64,000 bases of DNA from Chitinophagaceae bacterium (GCA_016704325.1 JADJAG010000008.1:1219512-1283511), one strand, 5' to 3'. Positions 37,191 through 47,498 are shown, counted from the first letter of the stretch. Numbers and translations: made by a program. Notes: generated from the sequence alone by a model not told the origin.

Positions 37191-40100
37191 TTATCTTGAG
37201 CTTATCATAATCTTTTGAGTATGCGAAACTTTTTCACAGTTGACTTGCAAGATGTACATGCCATCAGATAATACAAACAGATCTACCTCCGCTTGTGAAC
37301 TCTGATTATGGGCAATTGATGAATAAACAATCTCACCTAACAGACTATAGACCTTAATGTTTATCGAAGTATTTACAAAAGCTTCTGAAGTAACATACAA
37401 AATTCCATCTGATGGATTTGGAAAAATACTCACCGGAAATTCATGTGCCTGGTAAATTTCATTTGAAGAAAAGCAGGGGATGATGTAAGGACTACCGGGA
37501 GATCCTTCCGGACAGCCATCTATCCAACTGCCTGCATTACAAAAATTTCCAAAGGGATTGGTCAATTCCAACGTAGATCCATTGCCGGCAGCACCTTGTG
37601 GCCAGGGAACCGTTGAACTGTATATGACGGACTGATACAACCTTCCTGCTCCATCAAACAAACGGATAGCATCGCTGTTGTTGTTCAATCCAAAAGCAAA
37701 CGGCCCTGATTTATTACTGACAGCCGGAAATCTTGAAATGAACTTTACTGAATCACTAAAAAGTACGAAGTATCCTGAAGGCAATAAAATAGTGCCATTA
37801 GGTATCGAAAAAAGATGGGTATCCTCTTCATCACTAAAAATCCATCCGGAAATATCAATTGCCGTACTTCCTGTATTGAACAATTCCACCCAATCTCCTG
37901 CATCGGCAACAGGTGATGAATTGTAATTAATCTCACTGAATATAAGCTCCTCAGGACAATTGACATAAGGCCCGCCCGGAGATCCGCCTATGCATCCTTC
38001 AAACCAGCTTTCGGGCAATGCGGGATCAAGCGAATCAGCATACAGCTCCAATGTGCGGCCAAAACCATCAGCGGCCTGAGGCCAGGGAATTGAATCTTCA
38101 TAATGGAAAGACAAGGCAGGTTCACCCGTATAATCGTAAATCGAAACAGATTCAGTTGCATTGTTTAAACCAAAACCAAACTGACTAAATACATTTATAC
38201 CCGGATGTTGAGAGTGAAACTTCATGGTATCTTCCGCTACTACCAACCGGCTGCCGGGTTGCAGCAGGGTTCCTGCAGGAAAAACATAGTTATGATAAAT
38301 AACGCCATCCGTTAACTTCCAACCTGAAATATCAAGAACACCATTACCATAATTATGTAACTCTATCCAGTCGCCGGCATCCCTGGTATTATCTGAATGA
38401 TAATTCAATTCACTCACTGAAAGTCTGCCCACATAAGGAGTGCTTGTAAATACTGCATTAAAAACTGCATCATCAGTTACATTCAACGTAATTGAGTTGG
38501 TGGTATCAATGGAAGTCAATACGGCATTGGTGTCCCAAAAAGCAAATTCAAATCCGGGATTTGGGATAGCGGTGATGGTAACAGGATTACCATTAAAATA
38601 TACTCCCGTCCAGGGCAACGGTCCGGGAATGATAGTAGAAATCTTTATTTTTCCTGCACCGGCAGGTATTGCATTTAAGGTTACCTCAACCTGGTCTTCT
38701 AAAGCTAAATTGTATTGGATATGGTTGCGTACCTGTGTATTCCTTTCTGAAAGCTGGAACTGAAACTCATTATGCCGGTTAATAAAATCTGTCATCTGCT
38801 GATTTACATTATTGGGATCTCCCCAACGCAGGTACTCATTTTGCATTTCTAGAACCGTTTGACTGAACATACTTTGCTCCACAACTGAAGTGCGGCTAAT
38901 ATCATAGGAGGTATTCATCAGGTCTGCATACCGGTTAATAAAGTAATTCCTAAACTTCTGATTCTGCATTCCTTTCAGCCATATTCCGATATATGGATTT
39001 GCAGGATCCTGGTACAACATGTATTGAATGTGATCGAAGTAACAATCGGTCCATCCATTCGGACTCATGGAGAGTTCTAAGTCAATCAAACAAAACCTCC
39101 AGCGAAAATCTGTTTTATCTGAACGGTATATCTTGATATTGTTCCAGGGCCAATCCACATTTCCCATCCACGACTCAGCAATAATATAATCGTTATACCA
39201 GGTCATATCAAAGTATTGATCTGCCATAGACCAAAATGAAGAATCGCCAGGATCCAGGTTATTGAATGATTCAGAAGCGCTGTAGAATCCATCAACAGAT
39301 CCCAACACAGGTCTTAATATGCCTCCATACCAAAAACTCTGCGACAGGATGTCTGTAGAATCGGAGTCCGCATTGTCAATCGTTTCAAAATATTCAGCGT
39401 CGAATTTTTCACGCAGCTCATACAAGCCAAAATAACCACCATTAATATAAACAGAAACAGGCCGCCATGCAGAATAATAGTTATTGGTTTCTCCCCCCAT
39501 AATTTCTGTCTGGCACGCGTCTTTGTATGGATAAACCAGGTACTGATTGCTGCCGTTTCTAAGATAAAATTTGCCATACTTATTTCGGTAAGGCCTGTTT
39601 GGAATCAATGGATAGTTAACAGCTGAATCCCCTAAAACTGCATCATCCAATTCCACACGAAAAGAATGCTGAGGATTAGAACGACTCCCACCGGCACCAC
39701 CATCAATCTGTATTCCTGCATTGCTGGAAAAAATAAGCTGGTGAGCCGAATCAAAATATTCTACGTAGGCAGCTTTCTCCCAATCAAAAGGCCAGTTATC
39801 GAAAATGCCGGTAGCGCCATAGAGGTTTGATTGATCTGTTACAACAGAAAGTACCGGCGTTACATGATCAACACCCAGCAGGTAGGATGAAACAGTGATT
39901 GCACTTGGTAACAAGGTGTCACTAAATGCTCTTGCTTTTAATACATTGGCATAGTATATCTCTACCGGCTCTCCGGTATACAAGGTGGAAGTAGTTGTTG
40001 GATCACTACCATCGAGTGTGAAATGAATATCCGTATCATTTCCATTCGGATTGTTGATACTTACACTAAAGGGACTGTCATACAATCCGGCCGGAATAGA

Positions 40101-41168
40101 AAACGTTGGTGGTGCAAGATAGCCTCCGTATGGAACAGCATTGTTATTGGATGCGGAAGGTGTTCCATTTGCGAAAAGAACAATAGTGGTCGATGAATCA
40201 GGAAAAGAGCCGTTACTGTTATCCAGATTGCCGGCATTCACAAAAAGATTGCTCAGCAACTCGCCTGATGGTGAATAGAGGTAAATGCCTTCACCTTCTT
40301 TTGCAATACTGAAGTTTGTATGAAGATTGCTGTTTGTATCCACTGTTTCGAATAAGGAAGAAACTTCATCTACAGATACCAGCTTCATGTAAATGTCGAT
40401 GTAATCATAATAGGTGTTTGGGTCAGTGGCTGCCACATCAAAACCAAGGCTGGAAATATTGCCGGCTGTTAATCCTGCAGCCGCTAGCTCAGCGGCACGA
40501 ATAATAAACTGGTTTTTTGCAGCCCAATACCAGTTACCATATGGTGCAGGATAGTCATAGGGTGAATTTTGAATGGTACCTTCATCAATGGCGATATTGT
40601 TTAACTGTATATTTGGCCGCTGATTTACTTTATTACCATAGCTTGTTGCACAGATGTATGGACTGCCATCCTGGAATGCAAATACACAGGAACTGTAAGG
40701 TGTTGCAGTTTGATTGAATACTGAATTGGTAGTGTATCCTGTGGAACTATAAGAACAGGTATTGATCAGGATATTTGAAAGGCCATCCCAAAAAAATGGG
40801 GTGGTGAAGTGATGGGTATTCCAGCCAACTATAGGATTGTAAGAACCTGAATTGTGAACCGGAATAAATCCGGAAACAGGTTTTCTATCCTTCCCACTGC
40901 AAAAAATTGTTTTGTATTCGCCCGGCATCAACTGAACAGCCGGGAACACCCATTTTAAAGGATCTGCAGGATCATCTGTCAGCGAATAACCACTTAAGCT
41001 TATGGTATCATTACCGGAATTGTATAATTCGATCCAATCAGGAAATTCTCCATTCTCATCAGCAATGGTGGTATAATTTTTATTAGAACCTTCATTAATT
41101 ACAACCTGTGCAATAACAGTAGCATAAGGAAATAAAAGCAGCAATAGAAGCACATTAATTTTTTTCAT
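37191..41168 (-). CDS. CotH-kinase-like / lamin-tail T9SS secreted protein
   Basis: 1325 aa from ATG 41168, chosen because MKKINVLLLLLLFPYATVIAQ is a signal peptide; the frame extends 36 codons upstream. Domains in order: lamin-tail-like domain (~20-85, WIELYNSGNDTISLSGYSLTD), a variable region, a chitobiase-type Ig-like domain (~355-415, FTLDGSDPTT), a CotH kinase-like domain (~480-820, GIQIDGGAGGSR...YGLYELREKFD), a bacterial repeat-like region (~825-915), two more lamin-tail-like domains (WIELHNYGNGVLDISGWKL; WVELFNTGSTAIDISGW), and a T9SS tail (IFPNPSDGILYV). CotH proteins can phosphorylate secreted proteins. Fourth of the five T9SS clients in left-to-right order: both giants, both propellers, this one. 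Confidence 0.9.
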   Translation of the reverse strand: MKKINVLLLLLLFPYATVIAQVVINEGSNKNYTTIADENGEFPDWIELYNSGNDTISLSGYSLTDDPADPLKWVFPAVQLMPGEYKTIFCSGKDRKPVSGFIPVHNSGSYNPIVGWNTHHFTTPFFWDGLSNILINTCSYSSTGYTTNSVFNQTATPYSSCVFAFQDGSPYICATSYGNKVNQRPNIQLNNIAIDEGTIQNSPYDYPAPYGNWYWAAKNQFIIRAAELAAAGLTAGNISSLGFDVAATDPNTYYDYIDIYMKLVSVDEVSSLFETVDTNSNLHTNFSIAKEGEGIYLYSPSGELLSNLFVNAGNLDNSNGSFPDSSTTIVLFANGTPSASNNNAVPYGGYLAPPTFSIPAGLYDSPFSVSINNPNGNDTDIHFTLDGSDPTTTSTLYTGEPVEIYYANVLKARAFSDTLLPSAITVSSYLLGVDHVTPVLSVVTDQSNLYGATGIFDNWPFDWEKAAYVEYFDSAHQLIFSSNAGIQIDGGAGGSRSNPQHSFRVELDDAVLGDSAVNYPLIPNRPYRNKYGKFYLRNGSNQYLVYPYKDACQTEIMGGETNNYYSAWRPVSVYINGGYFGLYELREKFDAEYFETIDNADSDSTDILSQSFWYGGILRPVLGSVDGFYSASESFNNLDPGDSSFWSMADQYFDMTWYNDYIIAESWMGNVDWPWNNIKIYRSDKTDFRWRFCLIDLELSMSPNGWTDCYFDHIQYMLYQDPANPYIGIWLKGMQNQKFRNYFINRYADLMNTSYDISRTSVVEQSMFSQTVLEMQNEYLRWGDPNNVNQQMTDFINRHNEFQFQLSERNTQVRNHIQYNLALEDQVEVTLNAIPAGAGKIKISTIIPGPLPWTGVYFNGNPVTITAIPNPGFEFAFWDTNAVLTSIDTTNSITLNVTDDAVFNAVFTSTPYVGRLSVSELNYHSDNTRDAGDWIELHNYGNGVLDISGWKLTDGVIYHNYVFPAGTLLQPGSRLVVAEDTMKFHSQHPGINVFSQFGFGLNNATESVSIYDYTGEPALSFHYEDSIPWPQAADGFGRTLELYADSLDPALPESWFEGCIGGSPGGPYVNCPEELIFSEINYNSSPVADAGDWVELFNTGSTAIDISGWIFSDEEDTHLFSIPNGTILLPSGYFVLFSDSVKFISRFPAVSNKSGPFAFGLNNNSDAIRLFDGAGRLYQSVIYSSTVPWPQGAAGNGSTLELTNPFGNFCNAGSWIDGCPEGSPGSPYIIPCFSSNEIYQAHEFPVSIFPNPSDGILYVTSEAFVNTSINIKVYSLLGEIVYSSIAHNQSSQAEVDLFVLSDGMYILQVNCEKVSHTQKIMISSR

Positions 41169-41470
41169 GAGAGAGCAGATTGTCTTTAACAAGATAGGGA
41201 TCTGCTGTTGTAAAGATTCTAAAAAGTAATGCATTATCAAATTATTCCTTCTTTGCGCTTCGTAAATTTCAAACACCCCGATTTCAATTCTTAAATAAGC
41301 AAGTCGGCATAAGCTCAGGTAAGGTACTTTTTAATGCTGATTCCTTAGATAGATAGTAGGTTACTATAAGCAATCGCTACGATGTGAGCTAAAAAAAGTA
41401 ACGTACCTGCATTGACTTACAATAAATATTCTGTTCTTTCACCATCTGTTAATTCAGTTAGCAGTAAAAT
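41169..41470. other. 302-nt divergent gap upstream of the CotH-like and MATE genes
   Basis: No gene or recognisable promoter. AT-rich with no strong hairpin. Confidence 0.3.
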
Positions 41471-42868
41471 ATGCTCTTTCAGAAAACAAAGCTCAACATC
41501 CTCCGGGTGTTCAAACTGATCAGGCAATCACTGAACGGCGAACAGCAGGATTACACAAAAGGTAGCATTCCGAAGTCCGTTTTTCTGTTGGCGATTCCAA
41601 TGATTTTGGAACTCAGCCTTGAAAGTGTCTTTGCATTGGTAGATATCTACTTCGTCAGTAAACTGGGCCAGAATGCCATTGCCACTGTTGGCTTAACGGA
41701 GTCAGTTATCACCATCATCTACTCCATCTCTATCGGATTAAGCACCGCAGCAACGGCCATTGTGGCCAGGAGGATTGGAGAAAAAAATCCGGAAGCAGCG
41801 GCTCATGCCGGAGCACAATCGCTCATTATTGCGCTAATAGTAACAATTGTGGTATCTCTTGCCGGAGTAGTATTTGCACCCGATATTCTCACACTGATGG
41901 GTGCAAGCAATGAGGTGGTTGCCGAAGGTGCGGTCTTTACCCGAATCATGTTTGGAGGAAGTGCAGCCATCATCCTGTTGTTTCTGATCAATGGCATTTT
42001 CCGCGGGGCCGGTGATGCTGCGATGGCGATGAAGAGTTTATGGATTGCCAGCATCATCAACATTATTCTGTGTCCCATACTTATTCATTATTTCGGATTG
42101 AAGGGCGCTGCTATCGCAACCGTGATAGGAAGAAGCTCCGGTGTAGCCTATCAATGTTATCATTTGTTTAAAGGAAGTGGTATCCTGCGTTTTAAAATGC
42201 ATCACTTCAGGATTGATAAAGTACTCATCAAATCAATTATCCATATTGGCTGGCCAGCCACCTTTCAATTTATTATCGCAAGCGGTAGCTGGATTATCCT
42301 GGCACGTCTCGTCGCGGAAACAGGTGGCACGTCAGCATCAGCAGGATATCAGATTGCAATCCGAAATGTGGTGTTTTTCATTCTGCCGGCCTGGGGACTG
42401 AGCAATGCAGCTGCAACACTGGTAGGACAAAATCTGGGTGCAGGGCAAATTGACAGAGCTGAAAAAAGTGTGATGCTGACTACGAAATACAATGCAATAT
42501 TTATGAGTTTCGTGATGATCTTGTTTCTCTTTTTTTCGCCACCAATCATCTCCTTTTTTACAACGGATGAAACGGTTATTGCTTATGGTGTACAGTCATT
42601 GCAGATCATCGGCTCTGCCTATATTTTTTACGGTATCAGCATGGTGATGATGCAAGCTTTGAATGGTGCCGGCGACACGAGGACGCCAACCATCATTAAT
42701 TTCGCCTGCTTCTGGATGTTTCAAATACCGCTTGCTTACTTTCTTGCCTATGGCACAAACCTGAATGTGTCCGGTGTATTTATAGCTATACCGGTAGCAG
42801 AGACCTTGATTGCTGTTGTGGCCTGGTACTACTTCAAAAAAGGTAAGTGGAAGGAAGTGAAGGTTTAG
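41471..42868 (+). CDS. MATE family efflux transporter
   Basis: 465 aa with twelve predicted membrane helices in two related halves. SIPKSVFLLAIPMILELSLESVFALVDIYFVSKLGQNAIATVGLTES and the later ALNGAGDTRTPTIINFACFWMFQIPLAYFLA are characteristic. Exports cationic drugs or metabolites with Na+ or H+. The next gene (kinase-like) begins 42 nt downstream on the same strand and may be co-transcribed. Confidence 0.94.
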   Translation: MLFQKTKLNILRVFKLIRQSLNGEQQDYTKGSIPKSVFLLAIPMILELSLESVFALVDIYFVSKLGQNAIATVGLTESVITIIYSISIGLSTAATAIVARRIGEKNPEAAAHAGAQSLIIALIVTIVVSLAGVVFAPDILTLMGASNEVVAEGAVFTRIMFGGSAAIILLFLINGIFRGAGDAAMAMKSLWIASIINIILCPILIHYFGLKGAAIATVIGRSSGVAYQCYHLFKGSGILRFKMHHFRIDKVLIKSIIHIGWPATFQFIIASGSWIILARLVAETGGTSASAGYQIAIRNVVFFILPAWGLSNAAATLVGQNLGAGQIDRAEKSVMLTTKYNAIFMSFVMILFLFFSPPIISFFTTDETVIAYGVQSLQIIGSAYIFYGISMVMMQALNGAGDTRTPTIINFACFWMFQIPLAYFLAYGTNLNVSGVFIAIPVAETLIAVVAWYYFKKGKWKEVKV

Positions 42869-42910
42869 ATGTTGCAACAATAAATCCTGTAGAATTGATA
42901 CTGCTATCAA

Positions 42911-43864
42911 ATGAAACTACCTGATCCGGATGTAAATGAATTCACCCATAATTTCCGGTTGAAACCTGAAGCGTGGTTATTTGCCATCACAGAAACTTGC
43001 CTTAGGCATCATCTTGTTTTTAAAGAATTATCACCCTTTACAAGCGGCTCTAACCTGATTGCTGCCGTTGATAACAGGTATGTGATAAAGATCTTCCCTC
43101 CTTTTCACCGACACCAATGGGATAGTGAATACAAGGTATTGGAATTTTTGCAGGACAAACTCTCTTTCCCGGTTCCCGAATTGATTGCTTATGGCGAACG
43201 GCCTGATCAATGGACCTATATCGTGATCACTTTGCTGGAAGGAATAACATTAGATCATACCTGGAATAACTGCTCTAAACAAAACCGGTCAGCGCTGCTT
43301 CATCAAGTTGGCGAAATGATGGCTGAAGTACATGCTTTGCCTTCCGGGAATCTTCCCATGTTACAACCTGCCTGGCCAAATTTTCTCGAACAACAATTAC
43401 AAACGTTTCAGGCACGTCATACAAAACAAGGTATGCCCGATTGGTTTATTGAACAGTGTACTGATTATGTAAATGAATCGGTACTGTTACTTCCTACCGC
43501 AGTAAAACCCGTTTTACTTACCGGTGAGTACACTCCTTTCAACCTCTTATCTTCAAAGACGAACCATTTGCAAAATATTTGCGGAATGATTGATTTTGGT
43601 GATGCCATGACCGGCTTTAATGAATATGACTTGCTTGGCCCATTAATGTTCCTGGCAGCCGGTGATGAATTATTAATCCACAGCCTGCTGAAAGGTTATG
43701 GCTATTCAACTACTCAGATGGATATTACACTACGGCATCGTTTAGTAGGATTGCAGATTTTGCACCGTTACAGCGATTTTGATGCCCAATTGAAAATTAC
43801 TGACTGGCGAAGTAAAGCAACGAGCATCAAAGAACTTGAAGAGCTGATTTGGCCTATAACCTGA
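42911..43864 (+). CDS. Aminoglycoside phosphotransferase-like (APH/choline kinase fold) protein with altered catalytic loop
   Basis: 317 aa. SGSNLIAAVDNRYVIKIFPPFHRHQWDSEYKVLEFLQ gives the ATP-binding Lys and the following Glu. The catalytic loop reads LLTGEYTPFNLL where the family usually has HGD(L/x)xPxN, so the catalytic Asp position is Glu and the His is Thr. The metal motif MIDFGDA is intact. The protein may be a weak kinase, bind a substrate only, or use a hygromycin-kinase-like variant loop. It sits 42 nt behind the MATE gene; joint drug or metabolite resistance is speculation. Confidence 0.85.
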   Translation: MKLPDPDVNEFTHNFRLKPEAWLFAITETCLRHHLVFKELSPFTSGSNLIAAVDNRYVIKIFPPFHRHQWDSEYKVLEFLQDKLSFPVPELIAYGERPDQWTYIVITLLEGITLDHTWNNCSKQNRSALLHQVGEMMAEVHALPSGNLPMLQPAWPNFLEQQLQTFQARHTKQGMPDWFIEQCTDYVNESVLLLPTAVKPVLLTGEYTPFNLLSSKTNHLQNICGMIDFGDAMTGFNEYDLLGPLMFLAAGDELLIHSLLKGYGYSTTQMDITLRHRLVGLQILHRYSDFDAQLKITDWRSKATSIKELEELIWPIT

Positions 43865-44074
43865 TGATGATTCCTAAATCATGAAATATTCCTGTAGCGA
43901 ATATATTTGTACATCATTGTTGTATTGCTAATGAAAAACTGCCACCAAGGCTGCAAAACTCAAAGAAATGATGTGAGATTAAAATATACCTAAACGCCTT
44001 TGAGCCTTTGTTACTCACACTAATACTTCCAGAAACAATTCACCTGAGAATAATTCAAACATAAATTCAATCAA

Positions 44075-44614
44075 ATGCAACGGCTTAACCTAAATCCATT
44101 TCCTGTCTTAGAAACAGAACGATTGTTATTGCGGCAACTTATAAACGATGATGCACAGGAGATCTTCATACATCGATCTGATAAACGGATATTGGAGTTC
44201 ATAGATATTCCGGTTGCAAAGTCAATGGCTGATGCCCTTGCATTCATCGGCAAGATCAACAATTTCATTGCTGCAAATGAATCGGCCTATTGGGGCATTC
44301 AACTGAAAGGCAGGCAGGAAATTATTGGATCAATCTGTCTCTGGAACGTAGATTATGTGGAAGAAAAGGCAGAAACGGGTTATGTCCTCCATCCCGACTT
44401 CCAGGGTAAGGGTTATATGCAGGAATCAATTACCGCCGTTATTAAATTTGGTTTCCAAAAACTGAATCTTAACAAGATGGTAGCAGAAGTTCGTCATGAC
44501 AATCTGCCTTCCATTAAACTACTCAGGAGAAATGGATTTGTATTCGATTCCGTTTCAGAAGATTGTGAAATCTATTCGCTTCAAAATCCACTACAGGAGA
44601 CTGTTGCGGGCTAA
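44075..44614 (+). CDS. GNAT N-acetyltransferase (RimJ/RimL-like)
   Basis: 179 aa. NPFPVLETERLLLRQLINDDAQEIF is the RimJ/RimL-type beginning. The acetyl-CoA pyrophosphate-binding motif is HPDFQGKGYMQE, and KMVAEVRHDNLPSIKLLRRNGF is the usual C-terminal motif. It probably acetylates a protein N-terminus or a small amine; the substrate is unknown. Convergent with the arginase-family gene, with only ~50 nt between them. Confidence 0.9.
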   Translation: MQRLNLNPFPVLETERLLLRQLINDDAQEIFIHRSDKRILEFIDIPVAKSMADALAFIGKINNFIAANESAYWGIQLKGRQEIIGSICLWNVDYVEEKAETGYVLHPDFQGKGYMQESITAVIKFGFQKLNLNKMVAEVRHDNLPSIKLLRRNGFVFDSVSEDCEIYSLQNPLQETVAG

Positions 44615-44665
44615 ACTGATACTTCCGGAAATAAAGAGAGAAGTTCATAAGGTTCCGGCTGACTG

Positions 44666-45457
44666 TCAAAGCATGACACTTACCAGTTCCTTAAAAAGTT
44701 TATACGCGACCATAGCTGTCATGTTATTGATATCACGATGAGGATTGCATTCCACTATATCAGCACCAACTACAGGCACACCGATCTGTTGAATCAGACT
44801 GATCACTTCCCGTGTTGTCAATCCTCCCGGCTCATGGTGTGAAACACCGGGAGCAAAGGCAGGATCAAGCGCATCAAGATCCAGGGAAATATAAAGCGGA
44901 CCACTGAGTTGTCGAATAAATGATAGATTAAAATCCTTTGCAGCAATCACGTTCACTTGAAACCGGTCAGCCTGCTCACGCTGATGGGTATTTAATGTAC
45001 GTATTCCAACCTGCGTTAACGATGCGACAAGTTTCCTTTCCATCACTCTTGCAAATGGTGATGCATGTGAATAGGGATTCTGATCAAAAAGATCATACAA
45101 GTCTGCATGTGCATCAATATGCAATACATGCAAAGGTTGATAAACAGCTGCATAGGCATCCAGGATTGGAAAAGTAATAGCATGGTCTCCTCCAAGACTG
45201 ATCACTTTTGATTTTGCAGTCACCAGTTCGCTGATCCGATTTCGGATAAGTGTATGTGCAGCGAATCCTGTTGCTTCAGCAATCTCCAGGTCACCGGCAT
45301 CATGATAAGTTAGTCCGTTTAGAATTTCCTTACCGTCTTCTGAAAAAGTATTTGCCGATCCATCGACCTCCATTTGCCTGATCCTTCCAGGTGCATCAGC
45401 AGAGCCTCTTAAAAAAGAAGAGTTAGCATCATAAGGAATTCCAAGCAATGCAATCAT
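44666..45457 (-). CDS. Arginase/agmatinase/formimidoylglutamase family hydrolase
   Basis: 263 aa from ATG 45457 (MIALLGIPYDANSSFLRGSADAPGRIR). The binuclear Mn site is complete: His in SLGGDHAITFP, Asp-His-Asp in LHIDAHADLYD, and Asp-x-Asp in ISLDLDALDPAFAPGVSHHEPGG. The family cleaves urea-type or formamide groups from arginine, agmatine or formiminoglutamate. No hut, arg or spe neighbours decide which. The ureohydrolase class is firm. Confidence 0.92.
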   Translation of the reverse strand: MIALLGIPYDANSSFLRGSADAPGRIRQMEVDGSANTFSEDGKEILNGLTYHDAGDLEIAEATGFAAHTLIRNRISELVTAKSKVISLGGDHAITFPILDAYAAVYQPLHVLHIDAHADLYDLFDQNPYSHASPFARVMERKLVASLTQVGIRTLNTHQREQADRFQVNVIAAKDFNLSFIRQLSGPLYISLDLDALDPAFAPGVSHHEPGGLTTREVISLIQQIGVPVVGADIVECNPHRDINNMTAMVAYKLFKELVSVML

Positions 45458-45883
45458 GCTTAAAGTGCGGTTTACAAGAAAGGTATCATTTAGCAAGCAC
45501 AATTTACCTGTAATATTTAACTCAATGGAAGGTTATCTATATCTTGTACTTTCCAATCAAACCCGCAAACCTAAATTCCAAATTGCAGAACATTTCTTTA
45601 ACTCCGACAATACATTTCATGCGGGTGCATATGAAATTGACGCTGGTAAAGTATTATCTAAAAAATGGCCATTAATAACTTACGCACAAAGTATACAAAG
45701 CTCGCAGAGCTGGATTGTGGAGTTTTCATTGCGGGCTTAGTAACCTTTGCGAGAAAAAAATACAATTGAATCATGATCCATTTGTGAGGAATGGTTCAAT
45801 TTAACCATTTAGTTAATCAGAACTTGCGCGTCAATTTAGCATGCACCCGTTCATGCATTCCTTCTCTCCATACAACTGAACAC
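45458..45883. other. Gap with no convincing gene
   Basis: About 430 nt. A 94-codon plus-strand frame crosses it but has no recognisable motif, no good start context and overlaps the arginase-family gene, so I treat the stretch as non-coding. Confidence 0.35.
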
Positions 45884-46312
45884 ATGTTTAATCAATATTC
45901 ATTCTGGCTAAAGACGGCCATCATCTTACAGGTGATTACCGCTGCTGCACACTCCATGAGTTTTTTCTTCACACCGGAAGGCAGTACTCACCAGGAGCGT
46001 CTGCTGATTGATCTGATGCAAAATTACCGAACAGACATGGGAGCAGGATTCAGCCCATCCACCATGAACATCATGACTGCCTTCAGTGCTTGCTTTGCAT
46101 TATTATACCTGATGGGAGCGCTGGTAAATAGCTACCTCCTTCGCCGCAAGACTGACATAGAAACCATGAAAGGCATCGTAACCATTAACCTGGTCGTATT
46201 CGGTGTATGCTTCATGGTAATGGCCCTGAATACCTTTCTACCGCCAATAGTAATGACAGGCTTGGTTTTCCTATCCCTCATAGTCAGCAGGCTTACCTTT
46301 TCAAAAACATAG
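45884..46312 (+). CDS. Small four-helix membrane protein, function unknown
   Basis: 142 aa from ATG 45884 (MFNQYSFWLKTAIILQVITAAAHS); a 31-codon upstream extension is less likely. Four hydrophobic segments are visible: WLKTAIILQVITAAAHSMSFFF, MTAFSACFALLYLMGALVNSYLL, GIVTINLVVFGVCFMVMALNTFL and VMTGLVFLSLIVSRLTF. The pattern resembles small LIC_13387-like membrane proteins often found next to HEAT or transcription-factor genes. The HEAT gene follows 3 nt later, so the two are probably translated together. Confidence 0.75.
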   Translation: MFNQYSFWLKTAIILQVITAAAHSMSFFFTPEGSTHQERLLIDLMQNYRTDMGAGFSPSTMNIMTAFSACFALLYLMGALVNSYLLRRKTDIETMKGIVTINLVVFGVCFMVMALNTFLPPIVMTGLVFLSLIVSRLTFSKT

Positions 46313-46315
46313 TAT

Positions 46316-46945
46316 ATGTCAGTCTTACCACAGCTGGCTTCTTCACAAAAAAGAAAAGATGAAGAGCCAAACATAAAATTGGCAGAAGTAATTGTTGCTT
46401 CAAATAACAAAGCAGCCATAAAAGAACTTATTCACTGCCTGCATCATCAAAACAAAGGCATCCGTCACGACTGCATTAAAGTATTGTATGAAATCGGAAA
46501 TCGAAAACCGGTCTTAATCGCTGCCTATGTCGAAAAATTCCTGGAACTCTTGACATCAACTGACAACAGGATGGTCTGGGGCGCCATGGCTGCACTTGAT
46601 GCCATTGCATCGGAAAAGTCACAAGTCCTCTATAAGAAGATTAAGCAGATTGAAGCCGCTGCATTAAAAGGTTCTGTAATAACCCGTGATCATGCAGTCG
46701 GTATTTTCATTAAACTTTGCAGCATCGGCAGCTATGCTGAAGAAATGTTTAACCTTTTGTTATTACAACTCAATACGTGCCCGGTCAATCAGTTGCCTAT
46801 GTATGCGGAGCGCTCTTTACCGGTATTAACCGGCAAACAAAAAGTTGCTTTTGCGGAAGCACTTCATCGTCGCATACCGGAACTCGAAAAAAAATCTCAG
46901 GAAGCCAGGCTCCGGAAAGTCATTAAAAAAACAGGATACACCTAA
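46316..46945 (+). CDS. HEAT-repeat protein
   Basis: 209 aa, cytoplasmic, almost all helical. Repeats are seen at NKAAIKELIHCLHHQNKGIRHDCIKVLYEIGNRKP and NRMVWGAMAALDAIASEKS, then weaker ones. HEAT solenoids are protein-binding scaffolds. It starts 3 nt after the small membrane protein, suggesting a membrane-coupled pair. Function unknown. Confidence 0.82.
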   Translation: MSVLPQLASSQKRKDEEPNIKLAEVIVASNNKAAIKELIHCLHHQNKGIRHDCIKVLYEIGNRKPVLIAAYVEKFLELLTSTDNRMVWGAMAALDAIASEKSQVLYKKIKQIEAAALKGSVITRDHAVGIFIKLCSIGSYAEEMFNLLLLQLNTCPVNQLPMYAERSLPVLTGKQKVAFAEALHRRIPELEKKSQEARLRKVIKKTGYT

Positions 46946-47108
46946 TGTCGGAATTATTTGCAGGAAACTGATAAAGCAATCTTACAGGGTAAAATGCTTT
47001 TTGTTAAATCAGCTTCTTATTTTTTCAAGCGCAGGCATTCATTATTCTGACTATTTAAATAACTTGCTATCTGTAAACTACTTTTTGCTACAGTAAAAAT
47101 CTCTTATT

Positions 47109-47498
47109 ATGAAACGGGTAACAGGCATTGGCGGCATATTCTTTAAATGTGAGGATACCGCAAAACAAAAATCATGGTACCAGAATCACCTGGGCATGGA
47201 AATGAATGATTGGGGAGGCGCCATATTCTGGTGGCGTGATAATGATCAACCCGAAAAAAAATGCAGTACAAGTTGGAGCACCTTTAAGAACGACACCAAC
47301 TACTTTGATCCGAGTAAGAAACCTTTTATGTTCAACTACCGTGTAGAGAACCTGGAAGCCTTGCTGAAGGTACTGAAAGAGGAAGGCGTTGAGCAAGTTG
47401 GAGAAATTGAAGTGTATGAGTATGGAAAGTTTGGCTGGATCATGGATCCGGAAGGCAATAAGATTGAACTGTGGGAACCTGTTGATGAAAAGTTATAG
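47109..47498 (+). CDS. VOC family protein
   Basis: 129 aa. RVTGIGGIFFKCEDTAKQKSWYQNHLGMEMNDWGG opens the first module and FGWIMDPEGNKIELWEP closes the second, with a Glu in the usual metal position. Similar to glyoxalase-like proteins of Bacteroidota. It is the third VOC protein in the window and stands alone on its strand. Substrate unknown. Confidence 0.9.
   Translation: MKRVTGIGGIFFKCEDTAKQKSWYQNHLGMEMNDWGGAIFWWRDNDQPEKKCSTSWSTFKNDTNYFDPSKKPFMFNYRVENLEALLKVLKEEGVEQVGEIEVYEYGKFGWIMDPEGNKIELWEPVDEKL

Noticed and set aside
41169..41276. 36-codon N-terminal extension of the CotH-like protein
   Set aside because: The signal peptide starts at the internal Met at 41168, and the extension is not hydrophobic or conserved-looking.
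45456..45740. 94-codon plus-strand frame
   Set aside because: Overlaps the arginase-family start, has no family signature and looks like intergenic sequence.
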